The notes under the pieces were generated by a model. It made no database searches and was not told the origin of the DNA. It was given only the letters and a program-made list of their open reading frames with translations. A DNA stretch of 64,000 nt. Origin: Brachypodium distachyon (lineage: Eukaryota > Streptophyta > Magnoliopsida > Poales > Poaceae). Made by a program: the position numbers and the translations under genes. Where the stretch lies: assembly GCF_000005505.3 (NCBI RefSeq), contig NC_016135.3, positions 6,217,501 through 6,281,500 on the forward strand. Reading direction: 5' to 3'. Positions 11,187 to 22,636 of this stretch are shown piece after piece (position 1 is the first letter of the stretch; every line of letters starts with the position of its first letter).

Positions 11187-13982
11187 TGAACGAGAGCACA
11201 TATCAGCTTTCACAGTACATAAATAGTTGGGCATAGCTGCTATGTCGGTGGGAAATGTACTTACTCTTGTTCTGCTGTTCGGCAACCAACGCTTTGTGTT
11301 GCGCCGCCAATTTCTTGTGCGCTGCAAGTAGGACCTTGAAGGTGGAGGTGCGCTTATTCATGCAGCTCTGCAAGATGGTGACATACAGTTAATTCTATTG
11401 CAGTGCAGAGTCAACAGCTATCAGCTTCGGGCCGACTAGTATAGACCCGGCCTGAATCTCGGGGAATAGTGTTTGAAGTTCTTAAGCTTCAGGCCGAAAT
11501 TCTAAACCCAGCCTGAATCTCGAGGAATAGTGTTTGAAGTTCTTAAGCTTCAGGCCGACTATTCCAAACCCGGCCCGAGTCTCGGGGAATAGTGTTTGAA
11601 GTTCTTAAGCTTCAGGCCGACTATTCCAAACCCGGCCTAACTCTCGGGGAATAGTGTTTGAAGTTTTAAGTGTTGCAGAGTGTTGGAAGTTTTCTAAGAT
11701 GAGCTTCAGGCCGACTAATTCTTACTCACCCTAAACCTCGGAGACCAAGAGTATGGATACTAGAGATAGAGTAAAAAACTTCAAAGGAATTTTTCGTACC
11801 TCGCCAGCTCGGCTGAACTCAAACAGGGCGACCCTTGCCTGGAACATCCGGGCCGACACAGACTCTGAAATCGCTGCCACAGGTGCTGGCCCCACCAGAG
11901 TGCTCTGCCGCGCCGTCTAGATGGTGCCAGAGTGCTGTCGGTGCAGTTCCAGTCCATTACGTACTGGCCAAGCGACCCCCAGCTATGCCCGCTTGCCATC
12001 CTAAGGGGAACTCCCTAAGCACCGCGGACAGATGGTGAGCTGGAAGAACTCGGAGGCTCTTCTCCCGCCGGGATAGCGGAGCTCCTAGTCTTTTTCGCTC
12101 GTGTAGCCGCTAATTCGGTAGCTTGCGGCTGCGGTGGCGGCGATGGTGGCGTTACTGTCGTTTGCGGTCCTTGGGTCCTTTGGGGCTGTGTGGCCGGCTG
12201 TTGAGGGCATCCGTGGCCGGCAGCTATGTTTGCGTCTCACGCGTTGTCGATGAAGGAGCAGCCCCGCCGCCGAAGTCCCGGCTGCAGATGTCCCGGCTTG
12301 TGCAACACTTGAAGTGTCGATTCCAGGGCCGACATCCTGGACGGGAGATGTCGGATCTACGGCGGTCTCGGTCTCTCCCGTGGCCTGAGTTGAAGGCTCG
12401 GCACGCAGAGATGAGGCTGCCGGTATCTCGGACGTGATGCACGTCTGAGATTGAGTAGCCGTCAGAGCCTCCCTGCAGGAATGAAAGTTTGTTACCTTCA
12501 TGACGGTTAAGAAGAATACCGACATCAGGGATCGAAATGCTGTAAATCTTACCCAACGACCATGGGCTTCGGCTTTAGTTGCCGTCCAGCGGTTTTCTTT
12601 CGCTTCATGGTCCTCGGAAGATCGCTCTCAGCGATGCGCTTCTCGCAGGCCGGCACCGCAGCGGCAACCGGACCCGACGCCACAGCAGCTACGGGATCAT
12701 CCGAGTCAGTTGTTCCCGGTTTAATGCAGGCATGAGCATTTTAATGATAAGTGTTCCAGTATCCATGAGAAGATGTCTCGAGTCATTACCTTCGGCACGA
12801 CGGGGGCCGGCATGAGCGCTTGGCATATGATCCTCCGAGTCCAGATCTTCCTCGTCGATTATCAAGCGCTCGCTCCCGAAGCGCTTATCCGGTGAATTCT
12901 CGTCCTCATTGTGCTGAAGAGTAAATCTCTGCACAAAGGAATAAAGTTGCGCCGAGATAAGTCATTGTCAGATGGAAGCCGGCATAACCATCATGTCGGA
13001 TGAAAACAGAAGACATAAACAAATGAAGACTTACCGGGGGCGGACGGTGCTTCCGGCTGAACGCGATCATACCCCAGACCCAGTGCTCAGACAAGTTCGT
13101 CTTGGCGATTGCCTTGACTCGGCGCCGGACTTCAAGCTTGTCTAACCGGACGGTTGAAACCTGGTTCGGGTCGAACTGGCCACTATAAAAACACATCTTG
13201 TGTGTCCGGCGTTGGAGCGGGCATAACCGCCGGTACACAAATGTCGCCAGCAAGTCGTCGGCCGTCATCCCGTTTTCCTTAAGGTCGATGATGCCGGCAT
13301 GAACCTCGTTGATCTCGGGAAGAGAATATTTGGGGTCGTTCTTCCAGTTCTTCTTCTCCTCCGAAGGGCCGACTACGAATCCCGGCAGATTGATCTTGTC
13401 GGAGTCGGAGGAGTTCTTGACATAGAAGAAGGTCTTGAGCCATTTCTTGCAGGACTCAAGACCTTGGATCCGAGGGAAGGCTGAACCTCGGCGGGGTATG
13501 ACGGTGGCGGCGCCGCACTGAGTCGTGGGATTAGCGGCGCCGGGATTGTCCTTATCGGGAAGGACCTGGGGACGGAACATGAAATACTTGGCCCACAAGT
13601 CAATAGAAGGCCAGAGGCCGAGATAAGTCTCGCAGCAAGTGACAAACATCGAAAGAGTAAGAATGGCGTTAGCCGGATGGTGCGGCTGGAGGCCAAAGAA
13701 ATCTAGAAATTGCCTAGTGAAGTCGCTAGCCGGGAGAGCGAATCCGCGTTCGAAATGACTGAGGAAGATGACACACTCACCAGGTTCAGGTGTCGGCACA
13801 ACCTCGTCACTGGGGATATACCACTCCACCTCCTCCGGGATCCGCCGGGAGAGGCGGAGCCAATCAATATTAGTCAGTGATACATCGGAGCCTTCCCAGC
13901 CGGCTCGCTCCGAGCCCGTCTCCTCCTCGACGTGCTGAGCAGCGGGGTCGACGGCGGCGACATCACGGGACGAAGAAGCCAT
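11187..13982 (-). CDS. Spliced antisense ORF of a Tat-like gypsy element ('putative plant gypsy-type transposon' domain)
   Basis: Exon 1 (13982-13035, 316 codons) starts MASSSRDVAA and contains a globular domain with NIDWLRLSRR, ECVIFLSHFERGFALPASDF, FLDFFGLQPHHPANAILTLS and FVTCCETYLG. I recognise this as the plant 'gypsy-type transposon' family (PF04195-like), often present as an extra antisense ORF near the 3' LTR of Tat/Ogre-like elements. It ends at a GTAAGT donor. Exon 2 (12928-12790) is acidic (IIDEEDLDSEDH). Later exons are less certain: about 12693-12555 with basic TMKRKKTAGR, from 12476 after CTGCAG, 11372-11264 with coiled-coil-like AAHKKLAAQHKALVAEQQ, and from 11186. Frame breaks near 12100 suggest decay. 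The LTR to the right lies in plus orientation, as expected for such an arrangement. The role is unknown. Confidence 0.6.
11423..11669. repeat. Tandem repeat, 4 x ~62 bp
   Basis: Units begin at 11423, 11485, 11546 and 11608. Each carries AGCTTCAGGCCGAC, AAACCCGGCCTGA and GGGGAATAGTGTTTGAAGTT. They lie in the presumed intron between the late exons of the antisense ORF. Confidence 0.9.
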
Positions 13983-14796
13983 TGCTCGAAAACAGATCTA
14001 TATTTAGGGGTCCGGCAAGGAGATGGTGGCGCAAGGTGCAAGCAGGCAAGAAAGCGGTGGCGGAGAACAAAGCAAGTGCGTGCGAGGGTCCGACAGCGAG
14101 CTTGGCAACTGGGAGCTAGGAGGCGTGGTAGCTGAAAAACTTGGAGCTCACAGCAATGGCGGGGAGCGCGTGAGCAGAGAAGAGCAAGGGTTTCGGGGGA
14201 GGTGAAGGGGTTTCACTCCGCCCCCTCCCCTTATTTATACCATCGGCGCACTAATGGGGCGCGGATCTTCCGCGCCCACGATCTCCGTGGCCAACGGTAA
14301 GGCCACGCACGATCATGGGGGCAATCAACCCCATTAACAGCGCACACGCGCGGTTACTGCACGGCGTGGCGCAGTGAATCCCGCCGAATCCGGGGAGATA
14401 AGGATCCGCGTGGGATCCGATTTTCCTCTCTTAATGACCTGCCGGTTTTCCTGTCCGATGGGACGACACGCTCGCCTCGAAAGGTGCACCGGCAGTACTT
14501 CGGTCTTATCTTCCCGTTATTTAAGCAGAGCGCAGATTGTAAGCAACAGGTGGCACTAATGTCAGCGGAAACGAGTTTTCTACTACCGGCCACGAGGAAG
14601 AAAGGAGTCTCGGCTCAGGGCTAAATAAGCACGCCGACTAGATATGTCGGAGTGGCCTGATCTCGGCTAAGAAAACTCAGGATTGTCTCGGCATCTTCCT
14701 TGGCTCAGCCCTACTAGGCTTTGGTGGCTTGAGTTGTGGGAAACTGTGATGGCCCGGCATCTTTTCCTGCCGGACCGCAACAGCTTCGGAGACTAG

Positions 14797-15618
14797 TGTC
14801 AGGGGGATGACCCTGCGAAGGGTCAAGATGACACACATTAGCCGAGATGACGAGGGCAAACCTGGCACAGGCATGTACGCCGGCATCTTTAAGCCGAACT
14901 AATACCAGGCCGACATACTAAGGATATGTCGGCATGTCTATCTTGTCTTATGCGATTGCAGGATAGGCACGAGCAATCTGATCCCGGCCAGCGCCGAGAC
15001 ACGTCGACGGTCTTATCCTTGTCACATGGTGCAAAGTAAAGCAACGTCATCTTTATCACGGCAGAGCAGTCGTTGCTTACATCGCGGTGCCAAGCGACTG
15101 CGCAAAGAAGCACCGAAAGAGAACCGATGACGGAAGCCGGCACGTGGCTACAATACGTGTTGCCAGATGCCAAGAAAAGTAAAGCTGTCTTGTCCCTTGC
15201 CATGCCACCCGGAGGGAACCGAGGAGCGTGCCCAGCGGGACCCATAGAAGATAAGGTTAGCCTTTGGTCCGCATGTCAGTGTGACATTGGTGGCCCATAA
15301 ATAGGAGCACTACCCCTCCCAGGAGAAGGGTCCTTCACTTAGTCATCTAGGGTTTCCCCTTCTTCTTCTTCTTCTTCTTCTTCTTCTTCCTCAAGAAACA
15401 ACTCAAGGAGCTTCGTTGTAATCGCTGGTATCTCGGGAAATACCACAAAGCAGGAGTAGGAGTTTTACCTCAACAAGAGGGCTCCGAACCTGGGTAAATC
15501 TGTGTGTTCTTGTGTTTGCGCGTGGTTCTCATCACGTCCTCCCTCCTCCGGTTCCTCCTTCGTCCATCGGCCCCAACATAAGCCATTCTATGGCATCTGC
15601 CGTGACACCACCACGACA
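14797..15618 (+). repeat. LTR (plus orientation) of the Tat-like element
   Basis: The boundaries are inferred from TGTC (14797) and GACA (15618) ends. Inside are a TATA-like CCATAAATAGG (about 15295-15305), a CTT trinucleotide run (15357-15390), and the phrase GTTTTACCTCAACAAGAGGG followed by CCGAACCTGGGTAAA near 15455-15500, typical of the downstream part of grass gypsy LTRs. With the antisense ORF on its left it is best read as a 3' LTR. No target duplication can be checked because the other end is outside the window or lost. The stretch 13990-14796 between the ORF and this LTR has no other recognisable coding. Confidence 0.6.
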
Positions 15619-15704
15619 AAGACGGTGGCGAAGCCGAGGGTGAAGACGATGGCGAAGCCGATCACCAAAGTTCTCTGCACGCCCCCCCTACTTGGCGCGC
15701 CAGA
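15619..15704 (-). mobile_element. Primer site and start of leader of minus-strand element B
   Basis: Minus strand 15704-15691 reads TCTGGCGCGCCAAG just after the LTR end ...GTGCTCCGACA. GGCGCGCC-containing primer sites of this type are common in grass gypsy elements. The leader continues only to about 15619, where the plus-oriented LTR begins. This is consistent with the Tat-like element having inserted into element B. Confidence 0.6.
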
Positions 15705-16523
15705 TGTCGGAGCACGGAACTCCGGCACCGGGGATGCAGGGAACCCCCTTTTTGGTTCGGTGGAGGGCGAGGCGATTGCTCCGGTGATCACCGACGTGAC
15801 GAAAGACACGAAGTGTCGAGGCGTGAGTTTACCCAGGTTCGGGCCACACGAAGGTGTAACACCCTACGTCCTGCTTGGAGTCATATTCACGAGAATGTGT
15901 GTGTTCTTACAGATTGTCCCGGGGAGTTCCCGAGGGAGCTACTTGTTCTCCTAAGAGATTTTGCTATGACCAGGAGCAATGCTCCTTGCTACTACTTACT
16001 GGGGTCGAACCTGAACTGGAGCCCTTTGACCGGTGGCATTGGTCCTCCTTTTATAAACAAGGGGATACCACAGGTGCCGATGCATGCAGCGCGACACGTT
16101 TCCTATACGCGTGTCATCACCACAAGAATTACTCTACTGCTGATCCATGTGGGGCACCATCCAGCGCCCAGGCCACTATACATGGTAGACAAAAATAGAT
16201 TATAGGGTAGACGCTCTAGCCTTGCTGAGCAAAGCTAGCCTTGACGATGTGACTCCTGTCACTGTTCTGGGGGCAACCTGCATGCCCGAGCGCGGGTTGC
16301 TGGGAGCCCCTTCCCGGCAAGTGCACCTGGCCAGTTGCTGGGGCAACGTTCCTTCCACTTCCCGGGACCAGAGTTCCCGGGTACCCACCGAAGCGGGTGC
16401 TTCTCATGTTGCGGCCCTTGGCTTTGCCTTTGCAAATGACCGTCTCTTAAGGGCGGACTTCGTTACTTGCGACCCACGCGTCCCGTGCCCGTGGGACCCC
16501 GTGGGCCACCGGTATGACTGACA
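15705..16523 (-). repeat. 5' LTR of minus-strand gypsy element B
   Basis: The minus strand begins TGTCAGTCATACCGG (16523) and ends GTGCTCCGACA (15705), followed by the GGCGCGCC primer site. A TATA box (GTTTATAAAAGG, minus strand) is at about 16048-16060. The phrases GCAGGACGTAGGGTG and GGCCCGAACCTGGGTAAAC near 15830-15880 are characteristic of grass gypsy LTR ends. The body of the element is not present to the left, apart from about 70 bp of leader. Confidence 0.65.
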
Positions 16524-17150
16524 CCACCGCTCGTCGCTGCCGCTCGCCGCCGCCAAGCGGGTCCGCATCGATGTGGATGTCCCGTGCTCGTCCTGCGGCC
16601 GACTCCCCCTCAACGACGATGACGACAATGATGATGATGACGAGGAGGAGGCCGAGTGCGAGATCAATCGGCACAACGCCGAGCTTCTGCACACGAACCA
16701 GCAGTGTGTGCAGGAAGCCGACCGGCGGCACACGGCTGCCGCAAAGGTAGCTTGCGTGGCGGAAGATTTCGCCAACGAGTGCGGCCGGGAGGCGGCGGAG
16801 GCAAGGGAGCGGTACGAGTTTGAGCTCGCGACGCTAAACTCGGAGAGCAGCAACCTTCTCGAGGAGCGGGGGAGGAAGAACGTCCGGGAAATCCGGGCGG
16901 AGCGCGATGCCATCTTCGGCTTGCGTGAGGAGCGCGGCCTCAACGACGGTGACGGCGACGACACTGCATACTGTTATCCGTTATTTATCTCTAGCTACAT
17001 ATGTATATGTTGCTACGTATCTCTATTTTTATTCCTATTTTGTAATCGATCTTGCGTACCCATCGATCTATATATATATGGAATGTTATCCATTTTTCTC
17101 TTATATATATGGGTATGGTAACGGCATAAGGTTGTAGTATTTTGAATGAA
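16524..17150 (+). pseudogene. Unrecognised gene-like remnant with acidic run and coiled-coil segment
   Basis: An open plus frame (about 16535-17121) reads PCSSCGRLPLNDDDDNDDDD, then a charged helical segment (RHNAELLHTNQQC...RERYEFELATLNSESSNLL) and RAERDAIFGLREERG, before running into AT-rich sequence near 16970. The GC-rich, charged part looks like the end of a real or transposon-encoded coding sequence. The hydrophobic tail after YCYPLF is probably non-coding 3' sequence. It is truncated at the left by the LTR at 16523. I do not recognise the family. Confidence 0.3.
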
Positions 17151-17185
17151 ACAACGTTGGTTGACCTCCCCGGGTAAAGTAAGGG

Positions 17186-18353
17186 CGGTCACAAATTGAT
17201 TTTGGTCTGAATTTTTTTTCCAATTGGCAGAATAGGAAAAAACAGTAGTTTAGGTGCAAAAAGAATTCAAATGTGTTTGGACCCGGTGCATTCCAAGTTT
17301 TTTGGAATGCCATAGCAAAACCATGACTTTGTTATATTGGTTCCACATCGATTTGTGCGAAGTTTCATTGAATTTTCAATTATGAGCCGAAAAGGCTGGA
17401 AGTTCAAAGAATGCACAAAATATCGTTCTAAACTCCAAAATCTGAAATTTGGAGAGAACATCAAGGATGAACACTAAACGCTATGAAAATCTTCTTGGAC
17501 GAAAATTGTGAATCTAAGGGGTGATTGAGGTAACGGTTCCCCAGATTTGTTTGATTGAAATTCAAAAAATAGGTAAACAATTCAGATTTGAACAAGCTTT
17601 GAGATAATGACATTAATAGGCATATGTGACTAGTGTGCAAAGTTTGAGTTCATTTGGAGAAAGTGTTGCGATTCAATTCTAAAATTTACATCAAACTTCC
17701 AACATCTCCTTTAGAGATTCTAAAACATCCTAGAGAGATGTGCTATTTTGAACATGATGCATGTGATCACAATTGATTTTGCTCTGAATTTTTTTTTGTC
17801 ACAGGTATTGACAAATAAAGATCCCATGCAGGTTTTCAGATTTTTTTTCCGGATAAATTTTTTTATTATTTTTTTTTCCCATTGGCAGAATGGGCAAAAA
17901 CAGTAGTTTAGGTGCAAAAAGGATCCAAATGCGTTAGGACCCGGTGCATTCCAAGTTTTTTGGAATGCCATGGCACAACCATGACCTTGTTATATTGGTT
18001 ACACATCGATTTGTGCGAAGTTTCATTGAATTATGAGCCGAAAAGGCTGGAAATTCAAAGAATGCACGAAATATCATTCCTGAACTCCAGAAAATCAGAA
18101 ATTTGGAGAGAACATTAAGGATGAACACTAAACGCTATGAAAATCTTCTAGGACGAAACTTGTGAATCTAAGCGGTGATTGAGGAAACAGTTCCCCAGAT
18201 TTGTTTGAATTTGAAATTCAAAAATTAGGTAACCAATTCAGATTTGAACAAGCTTTGAGATAATGACATTAATAAGCATATGTGACTAGTGTGCAAAGTT
18301 TGAGTTTATTTGGAGAAAGTGTTGTGATTCAATTCCAAAATTTACATTAAACT
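17186..18353. repeat. Long imperfect direct repeat (~0.5 kb x 2)
   Basis: About 17186-17700 is repeated at about 17765-18353, with long identical stretches such as CAGTAGTTTAGGTGCAAAAA, GACCCGGTGCATTCCAAG and GATAATGACATTAATA. The second copy has an extra ~75 bp poly-T-rich segment near 17800-17875. No coding domain is seen. This may be part of a DNA transposon or an old tandem duplication. Confidence 0.8.
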
Positions 18354-18408
18354 GGCCAATAGTGGCTCTGGTCAACAAAAGTCAACTTTCTCAAAACAAT
18401 TTGAAATT

Positions 18409-18972
18409 TTGTCATCTTGCATAACTTTCCATTCGGATTGCATCTATGCTATCAGAGATCAATTTGGAGGAAGTTCAATTTTCAAGCTTTCTACAAAATT
18501 GTCCGTTCCAGTGGGCTCAAAGGGCAAAAAGTGGCTCTTTCTTCCCTCCGGTGAACAAAAGCAGCTCATCTTCCCGGCCACTCTTTGCGCCGTCATGGCC
18601 AGCGTCCTCCACGAGCCTCGCCACCTTGCCCAAGAGACCCACATCGGCTCGAGAATCCTTCCTGCAGAAGTAATCGACCCAAGGTGCCTCCAATCGCTGC
18701 ATCACCATCTTCTTCCTCAGCTCCTACCGGTTGCGAACGCCGAGCAGATCTCCTTCTCTGACGACCTCACAACTCGACCGCCGCCTCCCTCAGCTCCACC
18801 TGATCACTCTGAACCTTCCGGTGATTCTCATCGAGCCTCGCGTGGTCCAAGTCATCCCCGCATCGCTGCTCCTCTCTGCCTGCCACATGCCAGCGTCGAG
18901 GTTCTCGCGCGGTGCTCCTCCACCCCTTCCAATGCCTCCATCAGATTCGTGATGACCTACTCATTCTTTTGA
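18409..18972 (+). other. Unrecognised 187-codon ORF, probably non-coding or transposon-derived
   Basis: The ORF is rich in Ser, Pro and His (RPPPPSAPPDHSEPSGDSHR) with no domain I recognise. It sits directly after the long direct repeat. Bases 18360-19500 hold no other recognisable feature. Confidence 0.15.
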
Positions 18973-19527
18973 CCCTCTATCCTGCCTCTCTCGTGCTCTG
19001 TATCGCTCCGCCTCCTAGCGAATCCCTCCGCCACTGCAGACCACACGAGCCCGCGACCAGCAAGATTTCAGCAATGAGGATGCTCCAACGCCACCTCAGG
19101 GTGAAGCGGCCTTCCGCCTGCTAGACACCCCACTCCCTTCCTGGCCTGTGTCGCGCAGGAGAGCAACTCCGGCGACACCAAAGCTCGGCGAGGCAGTGGC
19201 CAGAAGCCACCAGATTTTTCCTTCCGACGGTGGACCCACTTGCAAATTAATCATTTTTTCTACAGTCAAAGGGATCATTTTCTTGTTGCTTCAGCCCCAC
19301 ATGTCAGTAGCTAGGTTGGCCCCACTCGGTAGGATTTAACCTGGCCCCACCTGTCAGGAGGTAACGGTCAAAGGCCTTGACCGTTAACAGGTCCGCCGTG
19401 AGGACATTTGCGAGCATTTGCCAAAGAACGAAGTGTAGAAGCGAGCAACGTTTTAAGCCTTGAGCAAAACTGAGTACAACTAAGGAACCGAGGGCACGGA
19501 AATAAATAAAAAACCTAGTTTTTAAGC

Positions 19528-20010
19528 CAAATGACCAAAGGTTTGTCCATTTTCATGCCATAGTTGATGATACTATCCATTGTTTGCACAAGTGTGCATC
19601 TTGTAATGAAAAACTATATTTCCAAAGAGGTTTACAAAGTTTTGGTTATGAAAAATGATTTTCCATTTTGTTATAACCAAACTTCACCCACTCTTCAGAA
19701 AAGTCAACAAATATGAAGCAAATGTAAAAAAAAGGGCAATTCTTTGGCATGGAAGCCTCTTATGTGTACTAGTTGCCAGGAAAATTGATAAACTCGAATG
19801 TTTATCATTGTTCAAAAAATTCTTCACAAAATGGACTATCAGGTATGAATGTTTATGTATTTAAAGCCAAATGTCCAAAGTCATGCCCATTTATATGTCA
19901 TGGTTCAAGATAATGTAACTATATTTTGCACATAGATGCATCTTGCGATGACAAACAACATTGCCAATGAGATTTACAAATGTTTGGTTATGTCAAATGA
20001 TTTACCATTT
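19528..20010. repeat. Diverged direct repeats (~150 bp, 336 bp apart)
   Basis: The segment starting AAGCCAAATGACCAAAG (about 19528) recurs as AAGCCAAATGTCCAAAG (about 19863). Both contain TTTACAAA.GTTTTGGTTATG-like and TGCATCTTG motifs. Similarity is moderate. This could be part of the CACTA element whose 3' end lies at 23433. No genes lie in this interval. Confidence 0.6.
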
Positions 20011-20621
20011 TCCAAATGCAAATAATGGGTTATTTTGTGAAACAAGTATAATTAATAAGGTTCGAATTAAAATGAAACCTATCAATTTTTCAGAGAATGT
20101 AGACCATATTGATAATTTATTGACCATTTAGTTATGGAAAAATACTTTGTATTATACGGAATAAAAAATAAAATAAAAATCATGTCTGGCCTCATCAATG
20201 ACGAGTTTAACATTTAAGCCTGCCACTGATGTTGTTTCTAGGCCTGGCCAACCCGATTGAGGCCCAACCACTACTACAGAATCACTTATTTCTGACGTTT
20301 CGGAAAACCCCTATGCTGACGCAAAACGGACGCATCAGTAATCAAGTGTCAGTAATGCCTCAGAAACTTCTGACGTGTACAGACACGTCAGACATAGGAA
20401 ATACTTCCTGACGCATCTTCCACCGGCACTTGTCAGGAGTGGTCTTCTTCGAGCCTCAGAAATTGTTATCTTTGACACTTCCCTAAGGAAGAACTCGTCA
20501 ATGATGTTTCTTATGTGAGTTAAAAAAAAGTTAGAGCTAACGTCTTTTTTCTGTCAACGTTAGATTGAACCATTAAATTTTTAGTTTAAATCGTAGGGAA
20601 ACATTGAGCCAATCATGCAAG

Positions 20622-20795
20622 ATCTTCTACATTTTAAACAAGATCCACCACATTACACTGCAGACAAGATCTGCTACCTTTCACATAAGATCGACCACAT
20701 TACATTGCATTTGCATACAAGATCTGTTGCATTTCAAATGAGGTCGACCACATTACATTGCAGTTGCATACAAGATCTGCCACATTTCATACAAG
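20622..20795. repeat. Tandem repeat, about 3 x 55-65 bp inside the CACTA element
   Basis: There are three imperfect units containing ACCACATTACATTGCA, CATACAAGATCTG and CATTTCA. The left-most is the most diverged. Confidence 0.7.
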
Positions 20796-21781
20796 GTACA
20801 CACATCAGAGCATTGTCGACATGATCAAACATCACCCTGATATGTCGGCAACATCATCCATTAGCTGCGCAGCGCCACGCCCAAGAAGGCGAGGTGCGCG
20901 GCCCGGGAGAACAAGAGGAGCCAGTGTTTTAGGTCGGAGGAAAGAGGAAGGTGCTTATGGGGGAGGAGGTAGTTCAGGCAATGAAGAAGAACACGGAGGG
21001 GATTTAAGGAACGTAATCACGATCACCAGGGTACCTCGTGGACATCTCTCGACGCCGTTTCACCGCCGGGGCCTCGCCGACGGTGAACGGTGGATTCCTC
21101 GGCTGAGGAAGCTAAGGTTCAGGCTGAGGTAGCTGAGGCGGAGGGAAACTAAGGAGGTTGAGGCTGAGACTGAGGCGGAGGCGGAGAGCCTGCATGAAGA
21201 CCCCTCGGAGGCGCCGGCTCAGCCAATGTCGGCGGAGTGGACGAACGTGGTCGCTCCTAGATCTCCCACCCGTTGATACGGCAGTACGTAGCTATTATCT
21301 TGCGAACCATGGTGGAGTTATTCTTGGTCGACTTGCACTGCATCCGGCCGCTTTTATAGCCGAGGCGAGGCAGTCCATGGACCGAAAGGGGAGGCGACGG
21401 ACCGGATAAAGAGGAGCACCAGCGTCTTCCCGATGCATCGCCATGGTTGTGCATGCACCTATACTGAGCTCTCTCTGAAGTCTGAACACGCTACCTTTTT
21501 GACCTGCGCCCATGACTTATATAGATTTCATACATATCTCTGACGCATCCTATGTAGGATGTGTTACAAATATCCTGTGACCATATATAGTTATGACCCG
21601 TTTCTACTGCAAGTGTCAGAAGGTTATTGAGCTTCAAAAGCTTGCACCGCTGACTCTTGTCGGATGAAAATGCGTCAGCTGTCTAGCAACCTATATATAT
21701 CCCCGGTCCCTAGTGCCTACTTAAAAAGAAAAAGAAAAAGAAAAACTCTCTCGCGAAATCTCTTCTTTGAATCCTTCCTTC

Positions 21782-22206
21782 ATGGGTCGTAGTGGATACA
21801 CCAACAATGGCGTTGAATCAAAGATGTCGTGGCTTAGGGACTCCGTTCCTGCACCTCCTCCGTCAAGCACATAGGTCATCTTCATGAAGATGATCCTGAG
21901 TATGATCCTGAGTACCTCCTGTCCATTGAGGAAGGAAGGATGGTGGAGGTAAATCAAGTGTCGAAGCTGCAAGCCATGCTAGAGGAAGAAAAGAAGTTAA
22001 ATGAAAGATTGTCCGCTGATATGCTCAAACTAGAGTTCGAACTTGCTGCCCAGGACGGGGTGATAGAAGATATCGAAACGAAGATACAAGAAGAGAAGAA
22101 ACTGATTGAAAACCTCAAAGTTCAGCTAGAAGAGCAGACCAGCTTCTGGGTGGCATGTGTTAGCATTGCAGCGATATTAACTGTTGTTTTTTGTGTGTTT
22201 TATTAG
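21782..22206 (+). pseudogene. Small CACTA-borne coding frame: coiled coil with C-terminal membrane anchor
   Basis: The open part (21940-22206, 88 codons) is a continuous charged helix from KLQAMLEEEKKLNERL to KLIENLKVQLEEQ. It is followed by one hydrophobic segment, FWVACVSIAAILTVVFCVFY, ending at the stop, which is the layout of a tail-anchored coiled-coil protein. In the same frame upstream is HEDDPEYDPEYLLSIEEGR. A methionine-started frame at 21782 (MGRSGYTNNGVESKMSWLRD) precedes it in another phase, so one frameshift near 21850 probably breaks an older, longer ORF. I do not know the family. It is not TNPA- or transposase-like. It could be a captured host gene or a family-specific accessory ORF. 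Confidence 0.5.
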
Positions 22207-22636
22207 TTGTAGCGTTGCTTTTATTTGAATTAAGTAGCAACTACGTGTTGTGCATGTAAAAAAAAATTAGTTCCAACAATTCTCTAGCGTGCTCTAGAAT
22301 AAGAAGTCAGTGAGCATCAAAAAGTATACTGACGTCTCGGCACAACAACGTGTCAGAGAGTTCCTCGTAAACAAAGTTGACGCTTCCAAGAAGCAAAGTG
22401 TCACAAAAGCTAGATCTTCCTCTGACATGTAAGCGTCAGTAGAAACTACGTGTCAGAAGTGTGGACGTTAGAGAACGCTTCTTGCTGGTAAGTGTCAGAA
22501 ATATCTTCCTACCGCGGCCTATGGATGCTACCAGTGACAGTCCTTATAAGACGCATCAGATGTAAGTGTTCGCGCTGACGCATTTTAGTTTTGCGTCGGT
22601 GGGGAGCTTGCAAGAGTAACGGATTCTGTAGTAGTC

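Larger units (their letters stand above)
20269..22636. mobile_element. Non-autonomous CACTA (En/Spm) DNA transposon, 2.37 kb
   Basis: The left end is CACTACTACAGAATC and the right end is GATTCTGTAGTAGTC, a 14-bp perfect inverted repeat with a mismatch at the very last base. The 3-bp flank AAC is present on both sides (20266-20268 and 22637-22639). Both subterminal regions (20285-20470 and 22330-22600) are full of short CTGACG/CGTCAG motifs in both orientations, as expected for CACTA transposase binding regions. There is no transposase ORF. Inside are a short tandem repeat and one small coding frame (21782-22206). Confidence 0.88.

Noticed and set aside
11187..13982. Antisense ORF as a host gene
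   Set aside because: Its family is transposon-associated, it is framed by LTR sequence, and later exons are frame-broken. It is kept as an element-borne ORF.
15357..15390. CTT trinucleotide run as a microsatellite of interest
   Set aside because: Simple pyrimidine run inside an LTR leader. Common and not informative.
17720..18128. Repeated short minus ORFs (MAFQKTWNAPGPN...)
   Set aside because: They recur because the underlying DNA is a direct repeat. There is no domain and they are broken by poly-T runs.
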